This document shows positions 52,465-61,583 of a DNA stretch of 64,000 nt, one piece after another. Within the stretch, counting starts at the first letter, position 1. Each line of letters begins with the position of its first letter. Source of the DNA: CAYOZL01 sp964408435 (GTDB lineage Bacteria; Bdellovibrionota_C; UBA2361; SZUA-149; CAYOZL01); assembly GCA_964408435.1 (NCBI GenBank), contig CAYOZL010000003.1, positions 7,103-71,102 of the forward strand. Reading direction: 5' to 3'. The translations under genes and the position numbers were made by a program. Below the pieces are notes generated by a model. The model was not told the origin of the DNA. It ran no database searches and saw only the letters and a program-made list of their open reading frames with translations.

Positions 52465-53502
52465 TTAGCTTAATACCTCTAAAACTCTTTGAGTCCAATT
52501 AGGCTCAGAATTTAAGTTTAAATCTTCAAAAAAACTTGAAACAAAAGATTTATCATTCTTTATCTTACTAATCGTATTAAATAAAGACTCAACATTTCTT
52601 GCTTTATATATAAAGTCATCACTTCTGATAAGTTCTTTATTCTGAGTAGAATCAGAGACTACTACTGGAACTTTTGAATTAAGAGCTGAGATAATATAAC
52701 CTCCTGAACCTTCACAGATAAAAAGATTTACTTTAGAAATAAAGTTTAACAAATCAAGATTCGACTCAATAAATTCTATTTTATCTAATAAATCTAATGC
52801 ATGAGATAAAGCTAGAATATAATTATCTTTTGCAGACTGAAGAATCAAAAAAGAATTTTCCAACTTAGAAAATGCTCTTAAAACAACTTCTGTTTCTGCT
52901 CTTGTTTTTATACTCGCTAGAACTACGAATTTATCTGTTTTGTAATCTTGAACTTCTTCTTCATTCTTATATATCTCTACCGAATACGGCTTAATAAAGA
53001 CCTTGTCTTTAAGACTTGGAAGATTCACTTTTATTTTTTCTGCTAAAAAAAAGGTAGGAACAATTATTTGATCAGCCATTACTAAACCTAGAACTTGTAA
53101 TAGTTTTCTTGGTCTCATTAAACACTCTTTGTAGGAAAAAGTTATATCCCAAGGCAAGTAATCAACTAAAAAAACTATTTTCTTTCTAAAGACAAACTTA
53201 AATACAAGGTGCAACAAACTATCAAAGGATCTAAATACTAAAATATGAGATATATTTTTCTCTCTTAATAACTTAAACACTGAGAACAAACTAAAAAGAG
53301 CAAATCTTAAAGTATAGAAAAAAGGCTTAGATTTAGTATTTCTAGCAAATAAATTATGCGTACTAATACCTTCTAACTCCTTAGCGGAAATACAGGAGTA
53401 ATCTATATTTTTTGAGCTTAGTGCCTTACATAAAAACATAAAGGGTGGAAAGCTTTGTTGAGAGAATCTATCGGGATTAATTATAATTAGATTAGGGTTC
53501 AT
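52465..53502 (-). CDS. Glycosyltransferase, GT-B type
   Basis: The protein has 345 residues. Two Rossmann-like halves are visible. The C-terminal half has KFVVLASIKTRAETEVVLRAF (split), an ICEGSGGYIISALNSKVPVVVSD loop and a late NKELIRSDDFIY, typical of family-4-like glycosyltransferases. It probably adds a sugar to a surface polysaccharide or glycoprotein. The donor is unknown. It diverges from the prepilin peptidase gene across a repeat-rich 176-nt gap. Confidence 0.82.
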   Translation of the reverse strand: MNPNLIIINPDRFSQQSFPPFMFLCKALSSKNIDYSCISAKELEGISTHNLFARNTKSKPFFYTLRFALFSLFSVFKLLREKNISHILVFRSFDSLLHLVFKFVFRKKIVFLVDYLPWDITFSYKECLMRPRKLLQVLGLVMADQIIVPTFFLAEKIKVNLPSLKDKVFIKPYSVEIYKNEEEVQDYKTDKFVVLASIKTRAETEVVLRAFSKLENSFLILQSAKDNYILALSHALDLLDKIEFIESNLDLLNFISKVNLFICEGSGGYIISALNSKVPVVVSDSTQNKELIRSDDFIYKARNVESLFNTISKIKNDKSFVSSFFEDLNLNSEPNWTQRVLEVLS

Positions 53503-53548
53503 TTATAATTCATTATTATGTAGCGTTTTTTATTTCTCTCTATTACTT

Positions 53549-53637
53549 TATAGTTGACTTAGCTTAATTTATATTTAAAAAATTTTAATACAAATTAAGC
53601 TAAGTCAACTATATTAATGTTTTCCGCTGCGCTCGGC
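53549..53637. repeat. Composite hairpin element, copy C
   Basis: A perfect 22-nt inverted repeat (53549-53570 and 53592-53613, arms beginning TATAGTTGACT) is followed after 10 nt by CCGCTGCGCTCGGC (53624-53637). Same layout as 3933-4030 and 23044-23141. Confidence 0.8.
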
Positions 53638-53638
53638 A

Positions 53639-53674
53639 ATACACCAATCGTAGCAGGAACTACGATTGGTGTAT
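53639..53674. repeat. Perfect 15-bp hairpin abutting the prepilin peptidase start
   Basis: ATACACCAATCGTAG (53639-53653) and its exact complement (53660-53674), loop CAGGAA, end 4 nt before the ATG at 53679. The start has no ribosome site. Confidence 0.85.
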
Positions 53675-53678
53675 ATAA

Positions 53679-54458
53679 ATGGAATTACTAATAGTCATTA
53701 TACTTGGTTTATGTTTCGGCAGTTTTCTAACAGTAGTCGCATACAGAGTACCTAGAAAACTCTCAATTATTAAACCTGCAAGATCATATTGTCCGCAAAC
53801 AGATAAAACTTTAAGTACCTTAGAAAATATACCCTTATTAAGCTACATTATTCAAGGTGGTAAAAGTAAACATAATAATAAACCTATTCCTATAGTTTAT
53901 CCCTTAATTGAAATTATAACTACTGCATTTGCTCTTGCTACTTACTTTAGATTTGGTTTTAGCCCAACTGGCATTTTAATTTTTGCGCTATTATGTAGCC
54001 TTGTTGCAATAAGCTTTATTGACATTGAGTTTATGATTATTCCAAATGTTATTAGCTTGCCAGGAATAACTATTGGCTTAATCATAGGAGCAGTTTCTGA
54101 ATATACGAACATCTTTCAGTATCCAATAACTCAAGGAGCATTTGATTCATTACTAGGATTTTTACTCGGAGGTGGATTATTCTGGTTAATCGGAACAATT
54201 TACTTTCTTATGACTAAAAGAGAAGGCCTTGGAGGAGGAGATGTAAAACTACTTGCTATGACTGGAGCTATTTTAGGTTACAATTCTATTGTTCCAACTA
54301 TACTTTCTGCCTCTATTCTTGGTGTAATTTATGGTGTTGGAACGATGATGCTCAAAGGTGGTGGAAGGCATAGCGAAATTCCTTTTGGCCCATGGTTAGC
54401 AATCGGTGCAATCATATACATCTTTGGAGGAACAGGCTTATTCCCTTATGCGATTTAG
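53679..54458 (+). CDS. pilD: Type IV prepilin leader peptidase with altered zinc-site region
   Basis: PilD cleaves and N-methylates type IV prepilins and pseudopilins. The protein has 259 residues and about seven membrane helices. The two catalytic Asp are present: SFIDIEFMIIPN (about 112-123) and GGGDVKLLAMTG (about 186-197). The four Cys of the usual zinc-binding cytoplasmic loop are nearly all missing (only one Cys, in SYCPQTD; the second pair reads KSKHNN). Forms without these Cys are known. It serves the pilus machinery at 59327-63927. Its stop overlaps the next gene by 11 nt. Confidence 0.9.
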   Translation: MELLIVIILGLCFGSFLTVVAYRVPRKLSIIKPARSYCPQTDKTLSTLENIPLLSYIIQGGKSKHNNKPIPIVYPLIEIITTAFALATYFRFGFSPTGILIFALLCSLVAISFIDIEFMIIPNVISLPGITIGLIIGAVSEYTNIFQYPITQGAFDSLLGFLLGGGLFWLIGTIYFLMTKREGLGGGDVKLLAMTGAILGYNSIVPTILSASILGVIYGVGTMMLKGGGRHSEIPFGPWLAIGAIIYIFGGTGLFPYAI

Positions 54459-55101
54459 TGTTCTTAAACTAGCTCTACTGTCTTTAGTTCTGCAGTTTTT
54501 AGTTGCTAACATTTGCTACGCAGATGAAATATACAAATGGACAGATGAAAACGGAAGAACTCATTACTCCGATAAACCATTTACCAAGGGACAAGCTAAA
54601 GCCAAATTACCTAATGTTAAAAAAGTAAATTTAAAAAACAGAATAAAAAAACTTAAAAAATTTAGTGATAAATCTTGTGTTAATCATGGTGGTATTGATT
54701 GTTCTCAGGGAGTAGATAAATCTGATGGCAGTGTGATATGCTTAGATGGCCATAAAGATAACTTAATTAAGTTTAATGAAAGATGTGTAAATGTAAAACT
54801 TTATGTTGAAACAGAATTAAGTCAAAAAAATGGTGTAACAACAATACAGGCTAATATAAGAAACGAGTCTGCAATAATGGCAAAGAATTTAGATGTTAAT
54901 TTTAGGCTTAAAGAAACTAAGGACTTAAAATTTAGACTAGAAGGAGCAAATGACATAGAAGCATACGGCTTAGAAAACTACACTTTTACTTCAAAAGAAA
55001 AATTAGATAAGAAATACCCTAATAGAAAGATAGCTGGGAAAACCATAGTAAAATGTAGTAACTGCTCAAATATTAAAAGAAAAAAAGTAAAATATAAATA
55101 A
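54448..55101 (+). CDS. DUF4124 protein (secreted)
   Basis: The protein has 217 residues from ATG 54448, where the signal peptide begins (MRFSVLK, cleavage near YADE); the frame is open 14 codons further upstream but lacks start support. The DUF4124 motif EIYKWTDENGRTHYSDKPF is at about 28-46. A Cys-containing segment follows (CVNHGGIDC). The rest is strand-rich. Role unknown; DUF4124 proteins are periplasmic and often linked with pili or secretion. Confidence 0.8.
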   Translation: MRFSVLKLALLSLVLQFLVANICYADEIYKWTDENGRTHYSDKPFTKGQAKAKLPNVKKVNLKNRIKKLKKFSDKSCVNHGGIDCSQGVDKSDGSVICLDGHKDNLIKFNERCVNVKLYVETELSQKNGVTTIQANIRNESAIMAKNLDVNFRLKETKDLKFRLEGANDIEAYGLENYTFTSKEKLDKKYPNRKIAGKTIVKCSNCSNIKRKKVKYK

Positions 55102-55123
55102 AGCTAAATCTTAGATAAAAATT

Positions 55124-55702
55124 ATGATTGAACAAGCAAAAGAAATACTAAAAGCCGAAGCAGAGGCAATACTAAATTTAAAAATTGATCAAAACTTTGA
55201 ACTTGCAACAAAAGAGATTCTTAATTGTAAAGGAAAGCTAATTACCACAGGACTTGGTAAAGCAGGCTACATTGCAAGAAAAGCTGCATCTACTTTTTCC
55301 ACGACTGGTTCTCCTTCTATCTATCTACATCCTGCAGACTCCTCACACGGAGACGTTGGGGTTATATCTTCAGAAGATGTCTTACTAGCAATTTCAAATA
55401 GTGGGGGGACAAGAGAAGTAATAGAAACTGTATTATTTTGTAAATCCCTAGGAGTAAAATCTGTAATAGGTATTACAGGAAATGTAGAATCAAAATTAGC
55501 TGAACTAAGTGATACTTTAATAAGTATAGGAAAAATTAAAGAGCCTTGTCCTCTAGGAATGACTCCTTCTGCTAGTGCATCTGCAATGCTTGCGCTTTGT
55601 GATTGCTTGGCATTAGTGGCAATGAAAGAAAGAGGGTTTAGTAAGGAAGACTTTGCTAAAAGGCACCATGGTGGTTACTTGGGTGAGAAGTCTAGAAACT
55701 AA
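55124..55702 (+). CDS. SIS-domain sugar phosphate isomerase (KdsD/GutQ-like, without CBS domains)
   Basis: The protein has 192 residues and contains only the SIS isomerase domain. It has TTGLGKAGYIARK (about 42-54), HPADSSHGDVG (about 68-78), AISNSGGTREVI (about 88-99) and the TPSASASAMLALCD motif (about 147-160). KdsD (arabinose-5-phosphate isomerase) normally carries two CBS domains, absent here. It likely supplies arabinose-5-phosphate for Kdo in lipopolysaccharide. Confidence 0.87.
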   Translation: MIEQAKEILKAEAEAILNLKIDQNFELATKEILNCKGKLITTGLGKAGYIARKAASTFSTTGSPSIYLHPADSSHGDVGVISSEDVLLAISNSGGTREVIETVLFCKSLGVKSVIGITGNVESKLAELSDTLISIGKIKEPCPLGMTPSASASAMLALCDCLALVAMKERGFSKEDFAKRHHGGYLGEKSRN

Positions 55703-55714
55703 ATAAAAAGCTCG

Positions 55715-55848
55715 TCGCACAGAGTTCACAAAGCATACAAAGGCACAAAGAAAAGTTATAAAACATTTCTTATTTCCCTCTGTGTCTCTAGCTAACTCTC
55801 ATCTATTTTGCAAGCAAAATGCCTTACGGCACGATACTCTGTGCGAGT
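55715..55848. repeat. Dispersed hairpin repeat, copy 2, with GCACAGAG arms
   Basis: 55777-55848 is the reverse complement of the element at 13465-13530: CTCTGTG, TCTCAT.TATTTTGC-AA-GCAAAAT, GCCTTACGGCACGATACT. It is bounded by CGCACAGAG (about 55715) and CTCTGTGCGAG (about 55838). Similar GCACAGAG.TCGCAAAG bases occur at about 50858-50875. The right end runs into the aroQ stop region. Confidence 0.6.
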
Positions 55849-56267
55849 CTTTTTGCAATTGCATTTAAGGCTATTAGATAGCCATTTGTTCCAAAGCCGC
55901 ACACTACTGAGTCAGAAACTTCACTGATATAGCTATGTTTTCTAAACTCTTCTCTTTTGTAGATGTTAGAAATATGGACTTCTATAATTGGAATCTTAAC
56001 TGCTTCAAGAGCATCTCTAATTGCGATACTTGTATGAGAGTAAGCACCAGGGTTAATGATAATGGCTTTACTTTCTAGAGACTGAATATAGTCTATAATT
56101 TTGCCTTCAGAGTTTGATTGAAAGCTATCTAGTTTTAAACCTAGCTTTTCACTAGCAACTCTAACTTTATCTACTATCTGCTCAAAAGTTTCACTGCCAT
56201 ATATTTCAGCAGGTCTTTTACCTAGAGCATTTAAATTAGGTCCATTAATTAATGATATTGTGTTCAT
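55824..56267 (-). CDS. aroQ: Type II 3-dehydroquinate dehydratase
   Basis: AroQ removes water from 3-dehydroquinate in the shikimate pathway. It has 147 residues. The active-site features are INGPNLNALGKR (about 6-17), the Tyr-bearing IYGSETF, INPGAYSHTSIAIRDAL (about 71-87) and EVHISNIYKREEFRKHS (about 95-111). It follows the TPR-like gene by 8 nt. aroK is upstream in the same series. Confidence 0.95.
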   Translation of the reverse strand: MNTISLINGPNLNALGKRPAEIYGSETFEQIVDKVRVASEKLGLKLDSFQSNSEGKIIDYIQSLESKAIIINPGAYSHTSIAIRDALEAVKIPIIEVHISNIYKREEFRKHSYISEVSDSVVCGFGTNGYLIALNAIAKRLAQSIVP

Positions 56268-56275
56268 TTTATAAT

Positions 56276-56713
56276 CTACTCTTCGTCAAATTCAATTATA
56301 GCATCAGATATATCAGCTTCCAAATCTATCTCTGCTAAAACGCTTTCAGCCTCACTCTTAATAGATTGTCCTGAATATGTATTAAGGTAATGTTCTCCAT
56401 AGTCGCCAAAAGACAATAGTAGCTTTTTAATTGTTTCTGATTTTGTCTCAGACCAAACTTCTGCTATTTCTCTAGCGCTAAAGTTATAAAAACCATCTTG
56501 GTAAAAAAGTTTTGCTAATAATAATCTAGCAACTAGGTTTTTAGGGTAATAATATAAGCCTTGGAATAAAACTTCTTTTGCAGCTTTACTGTCTTTCTTG
56601 CTATCTGCTTTAGCGTCTCTTTTTATTAGCAGTCTTGCTAATTCTAAAAAAGCCTTAGATGAAGGTTGTTCATCTAAGGCTTTTTGAAGCTCAATAATTC
56701 TGTCCTTAGACAC
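56276..56713 (-). CDS. Small TPR-like helical protein
   Basis: The protein has 145 residues, all helical. Residues 15-105 show helix pairs spaced like tetratricopeptide repeats (AFLELARLLIK, VLFQGLYYYPKNLVARLLLAKLFYQDGF). The C-terminus is acidic. No signal peptide. It could be a scaffold for the pilus genes upstream; this is inference. Confidence 0.7.
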   Translation of the reverse strand: MSKDRIIELQKALDEQPSSKAFLELARLLIKRDAKADSKKDSKAAKEVLFQGLYYYPKNLVARLLLAKLFYQDGFYNFSAREIAEVWSETKSETIKKLLLSFGDYGEHYLNTYSGQSIKSEAESVLAEIDLEADISDAIIEFDEE

Positions 56714-56731
56714 TCGAATCAGATACTAAGA

Positions 56732-57862
56732 TTATGAGCTCGGACATAAATTATAACTATCAGCTGCAATAACTCCCGACCTTAAAAGCGTAAAAGGCTC
56801 TGAGCCATCAATGTTAGTTCCAGTAATTGTAAAAGTAACGTTAGTTGTTACTTCAGTTATAAGTAAGTTTGTTCCTACATACTCCTTTCCACCAGCAACT
56901 AAATCAGTAAATAACGCTTCAAAAGTCGTATTAGTAGAATTTGCTGGAATAATTACCTGAGAAAGTTGAGTAAAAGTCGAGGTAACAACACCTTGAACAG
57001 AGTAAGTGACAGTATCTATTTGGATCTGACTCGTCCTATTATTGCTTATATTAAATACTGCAAAATCATTAGTAAATGGTTCTGGGTCATCACTGCCAGG
57101 AGGAATAGGAGGATCAGCATCTGGATCACCAGCATCATTACCATCACCATCACAATCTGGATTCCGAAAAGTATCTATTTCACCAGTTTGTCCTTCCCCA
57201 GATACAGTTCTAAATAGTGCATCATTAAAAGTAACAGTTCCTACTTGTGATATAACATCCGTCATATCACCGTCTGTCGTATCTCCACCTGTAGTACCAC
57301 CCGTGGTGTCGCCTCCAGTTACAGTTCCTCCAGTAGTATCGCCTCCTGTTGCAGAAGATCCACCACCAAGGCCACCACCAGCAGCTCCAGCAAATCCATT
57401 GAAGCCAGATGGCGCAGTACCTGAAACTCTAAATCCCATTCTAGCAACTAAACCACTTCCAGCAGGCCCTCTACATTCCATAATAAAACTACCTGGACAT
57501 GAACCCCCAAGAACTCCACTCATTACTCCACCACTTGAAGTGTTAGCAATACCAGCAGTTCCATTAACTGTTTGATTTGGCTCTACTACACTTAAGCAAA
57601 CCTCAGTATCACAACTAATAGGTAAAAAAGATAAAGGACCACCATCAGCTCCTCTTGCTTCAACTGTGTATTCTATAGTTCCACCTAGTGGAACATTGGT
57701 ATCAGCGTTAATTCTTAAACTAGCAAGACCATTGTTTTGATCCCCAACAAGCACAGAGCCAGGAAAAGCCTGTTGTAAGCCACCGCCTGTATCACCTTGA
57801 TTACAAGAGCTAAGACTTAGAATTGTTAGTGCTAGTAATAATATTTTACAAATCTTCATCAT
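56732..57862 (-). CDS. Predicted lipoprotein with Gly/Thr-rich central region
   Basis: The protein has 376 residues from ATG 57862, chosen because GGGA lies 7 nt upstream; an ATG at 57874 directly follows the previous stop. Signal with lipobox LSSC (Cys 20). A strand-rich domain (about 30-150) is followed by a GGDTTGG-type low-complexity linker (about 170-200) and a C-terminal domain with two acidic, Asp/Pro-rich loops (for example DGDGNDAGDPDADPP). It is not recognised. Surface or periplasmic, cotranscribed with the pilus operon. Confidence 0.7.
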   Translation of the reverse strand: MMKICKILLLALTILSLSSCNQGDTGGGLQQAFPGSVLVGDQNNGLASLRINADTNVPLGGTIEYTVEARGADGGPLSFLPISCDTEVCLSVVEPNQTVNGTAGIANTSSGGVMSGVLGGSCPGSFIMECRGPAGSGLVARMGFRVSGTAPSGFNGFAGAAGGGLGGGSSATGGDTTGGTVTGGDTTGGTTGGDTTDGDMTDVISQVGTVTFNDALFRTVSGEGQTGEIDTFRNPDCDGDGNDAGDPDADPPIPPGSDDPEPFTNDFAVFNISNNRTSQIQIDTVTYSVQGVVTSTFTQLSQVIIPANSTNTTFEALFTDLVAGGKEYVGTNLLITEVTTNVTFTITGTNIDGSEPFTLLRSGVIAADSYNLCPSS

Positions 57863-57874
57863 TTTTTTTCCCAT

Positions 57875-58657
57875 TTATAAAGCTGATGTCGCAGTTGAGT
57901 CTTGTTCAGATGTTAAATCAACAACTGCTTGTTCAGTAGTCGCAGCACCATCACCATCTGTGGTTGTAACACCATTGGTATTTGCGCCTCCTGCAACAAA
58001 AACTGGAGGTGCTGTAGAAACAAAATCGTCAACAATTAAGAACTGTATTGGTAAAAAGTTAGATTCAAAAACATCTCCTGCCTGACTAATTGCAACTGCT
58101 TGACAACTAATAAGCATATTAAATGGCAAACTAGGTAATTGATTACTTCTGGCTATAAAAAAAGACTTAATACCAGCAGATAAAATTGGAAAAGCTGAAG
58201 CAAATGAATCTCCTGGTCCAATAACTCTACCGGTACTTGTACTATCTCTAACTACAGGTAAACTTGAACCTGGAACATTATATGAACAGTTGATTTGAGT
58301 TTGAGTTAAGAACTGACCAACAACAGGAGTAGTTCCTGCTCCAGCACCAGTTCCAGCTCCAGCACCCGCACCAACAGTAGTTATTTCTCCTACTTGAGTA
58401 TCAGCACCAGGGGCAGAAAGAATACTATCAGCTCCTACTAATCTATTTTGAACCCCAAGAGCTAAAAAAGTACTTTGTCCATTGTTTAGAGAATCAGTAA
58501 AAAAAGAAACCGCCGGGCCAATTCCAGTACCTCCCTCTGATGGTTCAAAGTAGCCAAAAGCTAAAACAGAAGTTCCTTGGTCGTTATTAGTACCAGTCCC
58601 TCCACATCCAACAAGGCCGTAAGCCATAGCGATTAATATTAAAGTTATTTTTTTCAC
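57875..58657 (-). CDS. Predicted lipoprotein
   Basis: The protein has 260 residues from a GTG at 58657, chosen because AAGGG lies 9 nt upstream; further in-frame ATG codons at 58678 and above are also possible. Signal with lipobox GLVGC (Cys 18). The mature protein is strand-rich, with a Gly/Ala-rich GAGAGAGTGAGAG linker and several SNQLPSLPFN-like segments. It shares the layout of the next lipoprotein (lipobox, domain, low-complexity linker, domain), which suggests a related function. Confidence 0.7.
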   Translation of the reverse strand: MKKITLILIAMAYGLVGCGGTGTNNDQGTSVLAFGYFEPSEGGTGIGPAVSFFTDSLNNGQSTFLALGVQNRLVGADSILSAPGADTQVGEITTVGAGAGAGTGAGAGTTPVVGQFLTQTQINCSYNVPGSSLPVVRDSTSTGRVIGPGDSFASAFPILSAGIKSFFIARSNQLPSLPFNMLISCQAVAISQAGDVFESNFLPIQFLIVDDFVSTAPPVFVAGGANTNGVTTTDGDGAATTEQAVVDLTSEQDSTATSAL

Positions 58658-58729
58658 CTTAACACCCTTTTTAATCATATTTGATACTTTCATTTTTTTA
58701 TAAAATCTTTTTTCATACAATATATAAAT

Positions 58730-59323
58730 CTATTTGGAGTTAGTAACTTTCTCGTTAATCTTAGATGCAATTTCTTTAACATCTAAGCCATTACTAGAAA
58801 TTTTAAAGTCTACTTTTTCAAAGTATTTTTTTCGTTCAGCTCTAAGTTTCATAAGTTTTTCTCTCATTACTTTCTTATCTACCTTTTTACCTTCTTCGAC
58901 TAAAAGAGGTCTTAGGACTTTTCCTGTTTCTTCTTTGTATTTTAGATCCTGCTTAAATACTCTTTCTAATTGCTGTTCTAACTCTACATCAATATGAACA
59001 ACAAAAGTTTCAGCTCTAAGTAACTCCGCACTGTCTACAGACATCAAAGCACCACCACCAGGACAAAAAGCAACATAACGATCTGACTCTAATAACTTTT
59101 CTAATAATTCACTTATAAGCTTCGAGATCGTTTGAACCTCTAAAGCTCTAAAAGCTACTTCTCCATCTTCCCTTATAATATCTACTATTTTACGACGAGC
59201 TTCTTTTTCAATCTGCTCATCAACATCTACAAAAAACCAATTAAATTCCCTTTCTAAGGCCTTACCTACTGTTGTCTTACCGCTTCCAGGTAAACCAACT
59301 AAAGATACAATCTTTTTTTTCAA
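58730..59323 (-). CDS. aroK: Shikimate kinase
   Basis: AroK phosphorylates shikimate with ATP. It has 197 residues. The Walker A loop VGLPGSGKTTVGKAL is at 8-22, the DVDEQIEKEA region at 33-42, and the catalytic/lid Arg region near FRALEVQT. The start is a TTG, 3 nt after the pilQ stop, with AGG close by; no ATG is available before Walker A. The pilQ-aroK order is conserved in many proteobacteria. Confidence 0.93.
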   Translation of the reverse strand: MKKKIVSLVGLPGSGKTTVGKALEREFNWFFVDVDEQIEKEARRKIVDIIREDGEVAFRALEVQTISKLISELLEKLLESDRYVAFCPGGGALMSVDSAELLRAETFVVHIDVELEQQLERVFKQDLKYKEETGKVLRPLLVEEGKKVDKKVMREKLMKLRAERKKYFEKVDFKISSNGLDVKEIASKINEKVTNSK

Positions 59324-59326
59324 AAC

Positions 59327-61387
59327 CTACATCAAACTAGCATCAAAGCTACCCTCAACAATGTGAGGAGTTATAAAAAATACTAACTCTTCATCACTTT
59401 TTACTACTTGAGTTCTTCTAAATGCTACACCTAAAAATGGAATATCTTTTAACCAAGGAACACCATCAACAGTGTCTAAATCTTGTATTCTGTAAACTCC
59501 ACCTAAAGCAAAAGTTTGACCACTCTTAACTAAGATTGTTGAAGTTACTGTTCTTTCAATCGTTGGTGGAATACCGTCAACTGATGCTGAACTTTGAGAG
59601 AATTCACTAGATGTAGCTTCTACGTCTAGTAAAACATAATAATCAGGGGAAGCTTGTGGAGTTACTCTTAACTCGATTCCAATATCAAGCTCTTCAAAAG
59701 CAGCTTGCCCACCACCTGCAGCAGTTGCACCTGAGCCCGTAGCTACTGAAGTTCCATTACTAGGTAGCTTAACTCTTAAAGTTTCAACACTTTTAATCTC
59801 AGCTGTCTTATTATTAATAGTTGCAATTTGAGGTCTACTAACAATACGTATCCTTCCTTCGCTTTCCAAGGCACTAAGTCTTGCACTTAAGGCTCTTGCT
59901 CCATCTGCAGAACCTAGTATCGCAGCAATTGCTCCACCGTCTGCTGCTGGGAAGTTAGAAAGATTACCACCAGTAGCATCTCCAGTAATATTAATACTGT
60001 TTGGAAAATTCAGTCCCGTAGCATTACCTGTACTTGGTCCTCTATTTAAAGTTCCACCAAGCTGAAACCCTAAATCTCTTGTTAGGTTTCTACTACCTTC
60101 TACAATTTGAGTTTCAAGTAAAACCTGAGGAGTTCTTAAATCAAGCTTTTTAATTAACTCAATAGCTTGCTCATGACCCTTTTTAATATCTCTAATAATT
60201 AACTGATTAGTACGCTCATCTTCTACAACAGTTCCTCTTTCAGTAAGAACGCCTTGAATTTGGTCAACTAAGTCACCAACTCTTGCGTAACTTACTCTGA
60301 CATACTCAACTGTTAAATCTTCTAAAGCTTCTGCTGCTTTTTTTGCCTCTCTTAAAGCTTCTCTTTCTTGTCTTAACTTATCAACTGGAGCAATTCTGAT
60401 TACATTACCTTCTGCAACCTGATCAAGGCCGTTAGTCTTAAGTATAACATCTAACGCTTGATCCCATGGAACATCGATTAATCTTAAAGTAACTTTACCT
60501 GAGACATCATCACTTGCGATTATGTTCAAGTTAGAAACCTCTGCGATAATTCTTAAGGCATTATCAATATCAGTATCTTGAAGATCTAATGAAATAAGTC
60601 TTCCAGTATAAATCTTAGAGCCATCAGCTGATCTAATACCAGTTGGGTTAAGTCTTGCAGTAGAGTCTTCACCTAAGTCTACATTCGCCCCATCACTTGA
60701 TTCTTCCTCAGCTAACTGAGCTCTTGAATTAGGATCTCTTGAAAAATTAGACGGAATAGCTTCAACTAAGATCTCATTACCCCTAGGATAGGCTTGTAAA
60801 TCAACATTAGCATCAACAAACATTCTAACGCTAAGTCCGTCTTCAGTATTTGTTGCTCTCACAGATCTAATTCCAGGCAAGCCTCTTGGTGCCACTAAAG
60901 GTGAATTTAAACTTTGAATATTACTATCAGCCCCTACTCCAGGTAGATTTAGTATGTACTCACTTGGAGCAGTTCTAGAAAGCTTAAATGCTGCAGAACC
61001 CTCTAAGCTAATTAAAACGAAACCTGAATCACTTTCTGTTTTACCTAACTCCATACCAGTAGCTTTATTCACCGCTACAGGGAGCTGTTCATAACTATTT
61101 TGTGGAACAGTATTTTCAACGACATTATTTTCCACAACAGTATTCTCAATTGGAATCGTAGTAGCAGTAGGCAGCTCTACTACCTCAAGAGCTGGATCGG
61201 TAATAACTTCTTCAACAATAGCTTCTTCTACTATTGCTGTAGGCAGGTTAGGAACAACGGTATTAGTAGTTGGTAAATCATGAACTACTTCGAAATCATC
61301 GCTAAACTCATCCTGTGCAAATACTGTAGAACAGAAAAATAAAAATACGATTGAATAAAAAAACAAAAAATTTTTCTTTAATACCAT
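59327..61387 (-). CDS. pilQ: PilQ, type IV pilus secretin
   Basis: PilQ forms the outer-membrane ring through which the pilus passes. It has 686 residues from ATG 61387, chosen because a signal peptide starts there and AAGG is 10 nt upstream. An N-terminal AMIN-like domain (about 110-210), STN domain (about 260-330), secretin N0/N1 (about 330-440) and the secretin core (about 450-685) are visible. The last contains VPWLKDIPFLGVAFRR and FFITPHIV. A Thr/Val/Glu-rich linker lies after the signal. It follows pilO with 196 nt between, where pilP would be expected. Confidence 0.95.
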   Translation of the reverse strand: MVLKKNFLFFYSIVFLFFCSTVFAQDEFSDDFEVVHDLPTTNTVVPNLPTAIVEEAIVEEVITDPALEVVELPTATTIPIENTVVENNVVENTVPQNSYEQLPVAVNKATGMELGKTESDSGFVLISLEGSAAFKLSRTAPSEYILNLPGVGADSNIQSLNSPLVAPRGLPGIRSVRATNTEDGLSVRMFVDANVDLQAYPRGNEILVEAIPSNFSRDPNSRAQLAEEESSDGANVDLGEDSTARLNPTGIRSADGSKIYTGRLISLDLQDTDIDNALRIIAEVSNLNIIASDDVSGKVTLRLIDVPWDQALDVILKTNGLDQVAEGNVIRIAPVDKLRQEREALREAKKAAEALEDLTVEYVRVSYARVGDLVDQIQGVLTERGTVVEDERTNQLIIRDIKKGHEQAIELIKKLDLRTPQVLLETQIVEGSRNLTRDLGFQLGGTLNRGPSTGNATGLNFPNSINITGDATGGNLSNFPAADGGAIAAILGSADGARALSARLSALESEGRIRIVSRPQIATINNKTAEIKSVETLRVKLPSNGTSVATGSGATAAGGGQAAFEELDIGIELRVTPQASPDYYVLLDVEATSSEFSQSSASVDGIPPTIERTVTSTILVKSGQTFALGGVYRIQDLDTVDGVPWLKDIPFLGVAFRRTQVVKSDEELVFFITPHIVEGSFDASLM

Positions 61388-61457
61388 TCTAGTCTTGCCT
61401 TTTGTTAGATAAACGAGAGCAGTCATGCCCATGTAGTAATCTCCTAATATCTTAATT

Positions 61458-61504
61458 TAAAGTTCTAATTTTAAAAACATAATTCTTTTAAAATTAGAAC
61501 TTTA
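61458..61504. repeat. Perfect 19-bp inverted repeat between pilO and pilQ
   Basis: The arms (61458-61476 and 61486-61504, 9-nt loop) are AT-rich and perfect. They form a long hairpin in the minus-strand transcript between pilO and pilQ, which may set a transcript boundary or processing site. Confidence 0.75.
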
Positions 61505-61583
61505 GGCTAAATAAACTAAGCCTACTTAGCTTAACTACAGCGTTGCAAGAGGGTAGTAAAGGAGAAAAATGATTCTTAGAGAA

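Noticed and set aside
57042..57575. 177-residue Pro/Ser/Val-rich plus-strand frame
   Set aside because: It is the shadow of the Gly/Thr-rich lipoprotein; its low complexity mirrors the repeated codons on the other strand.
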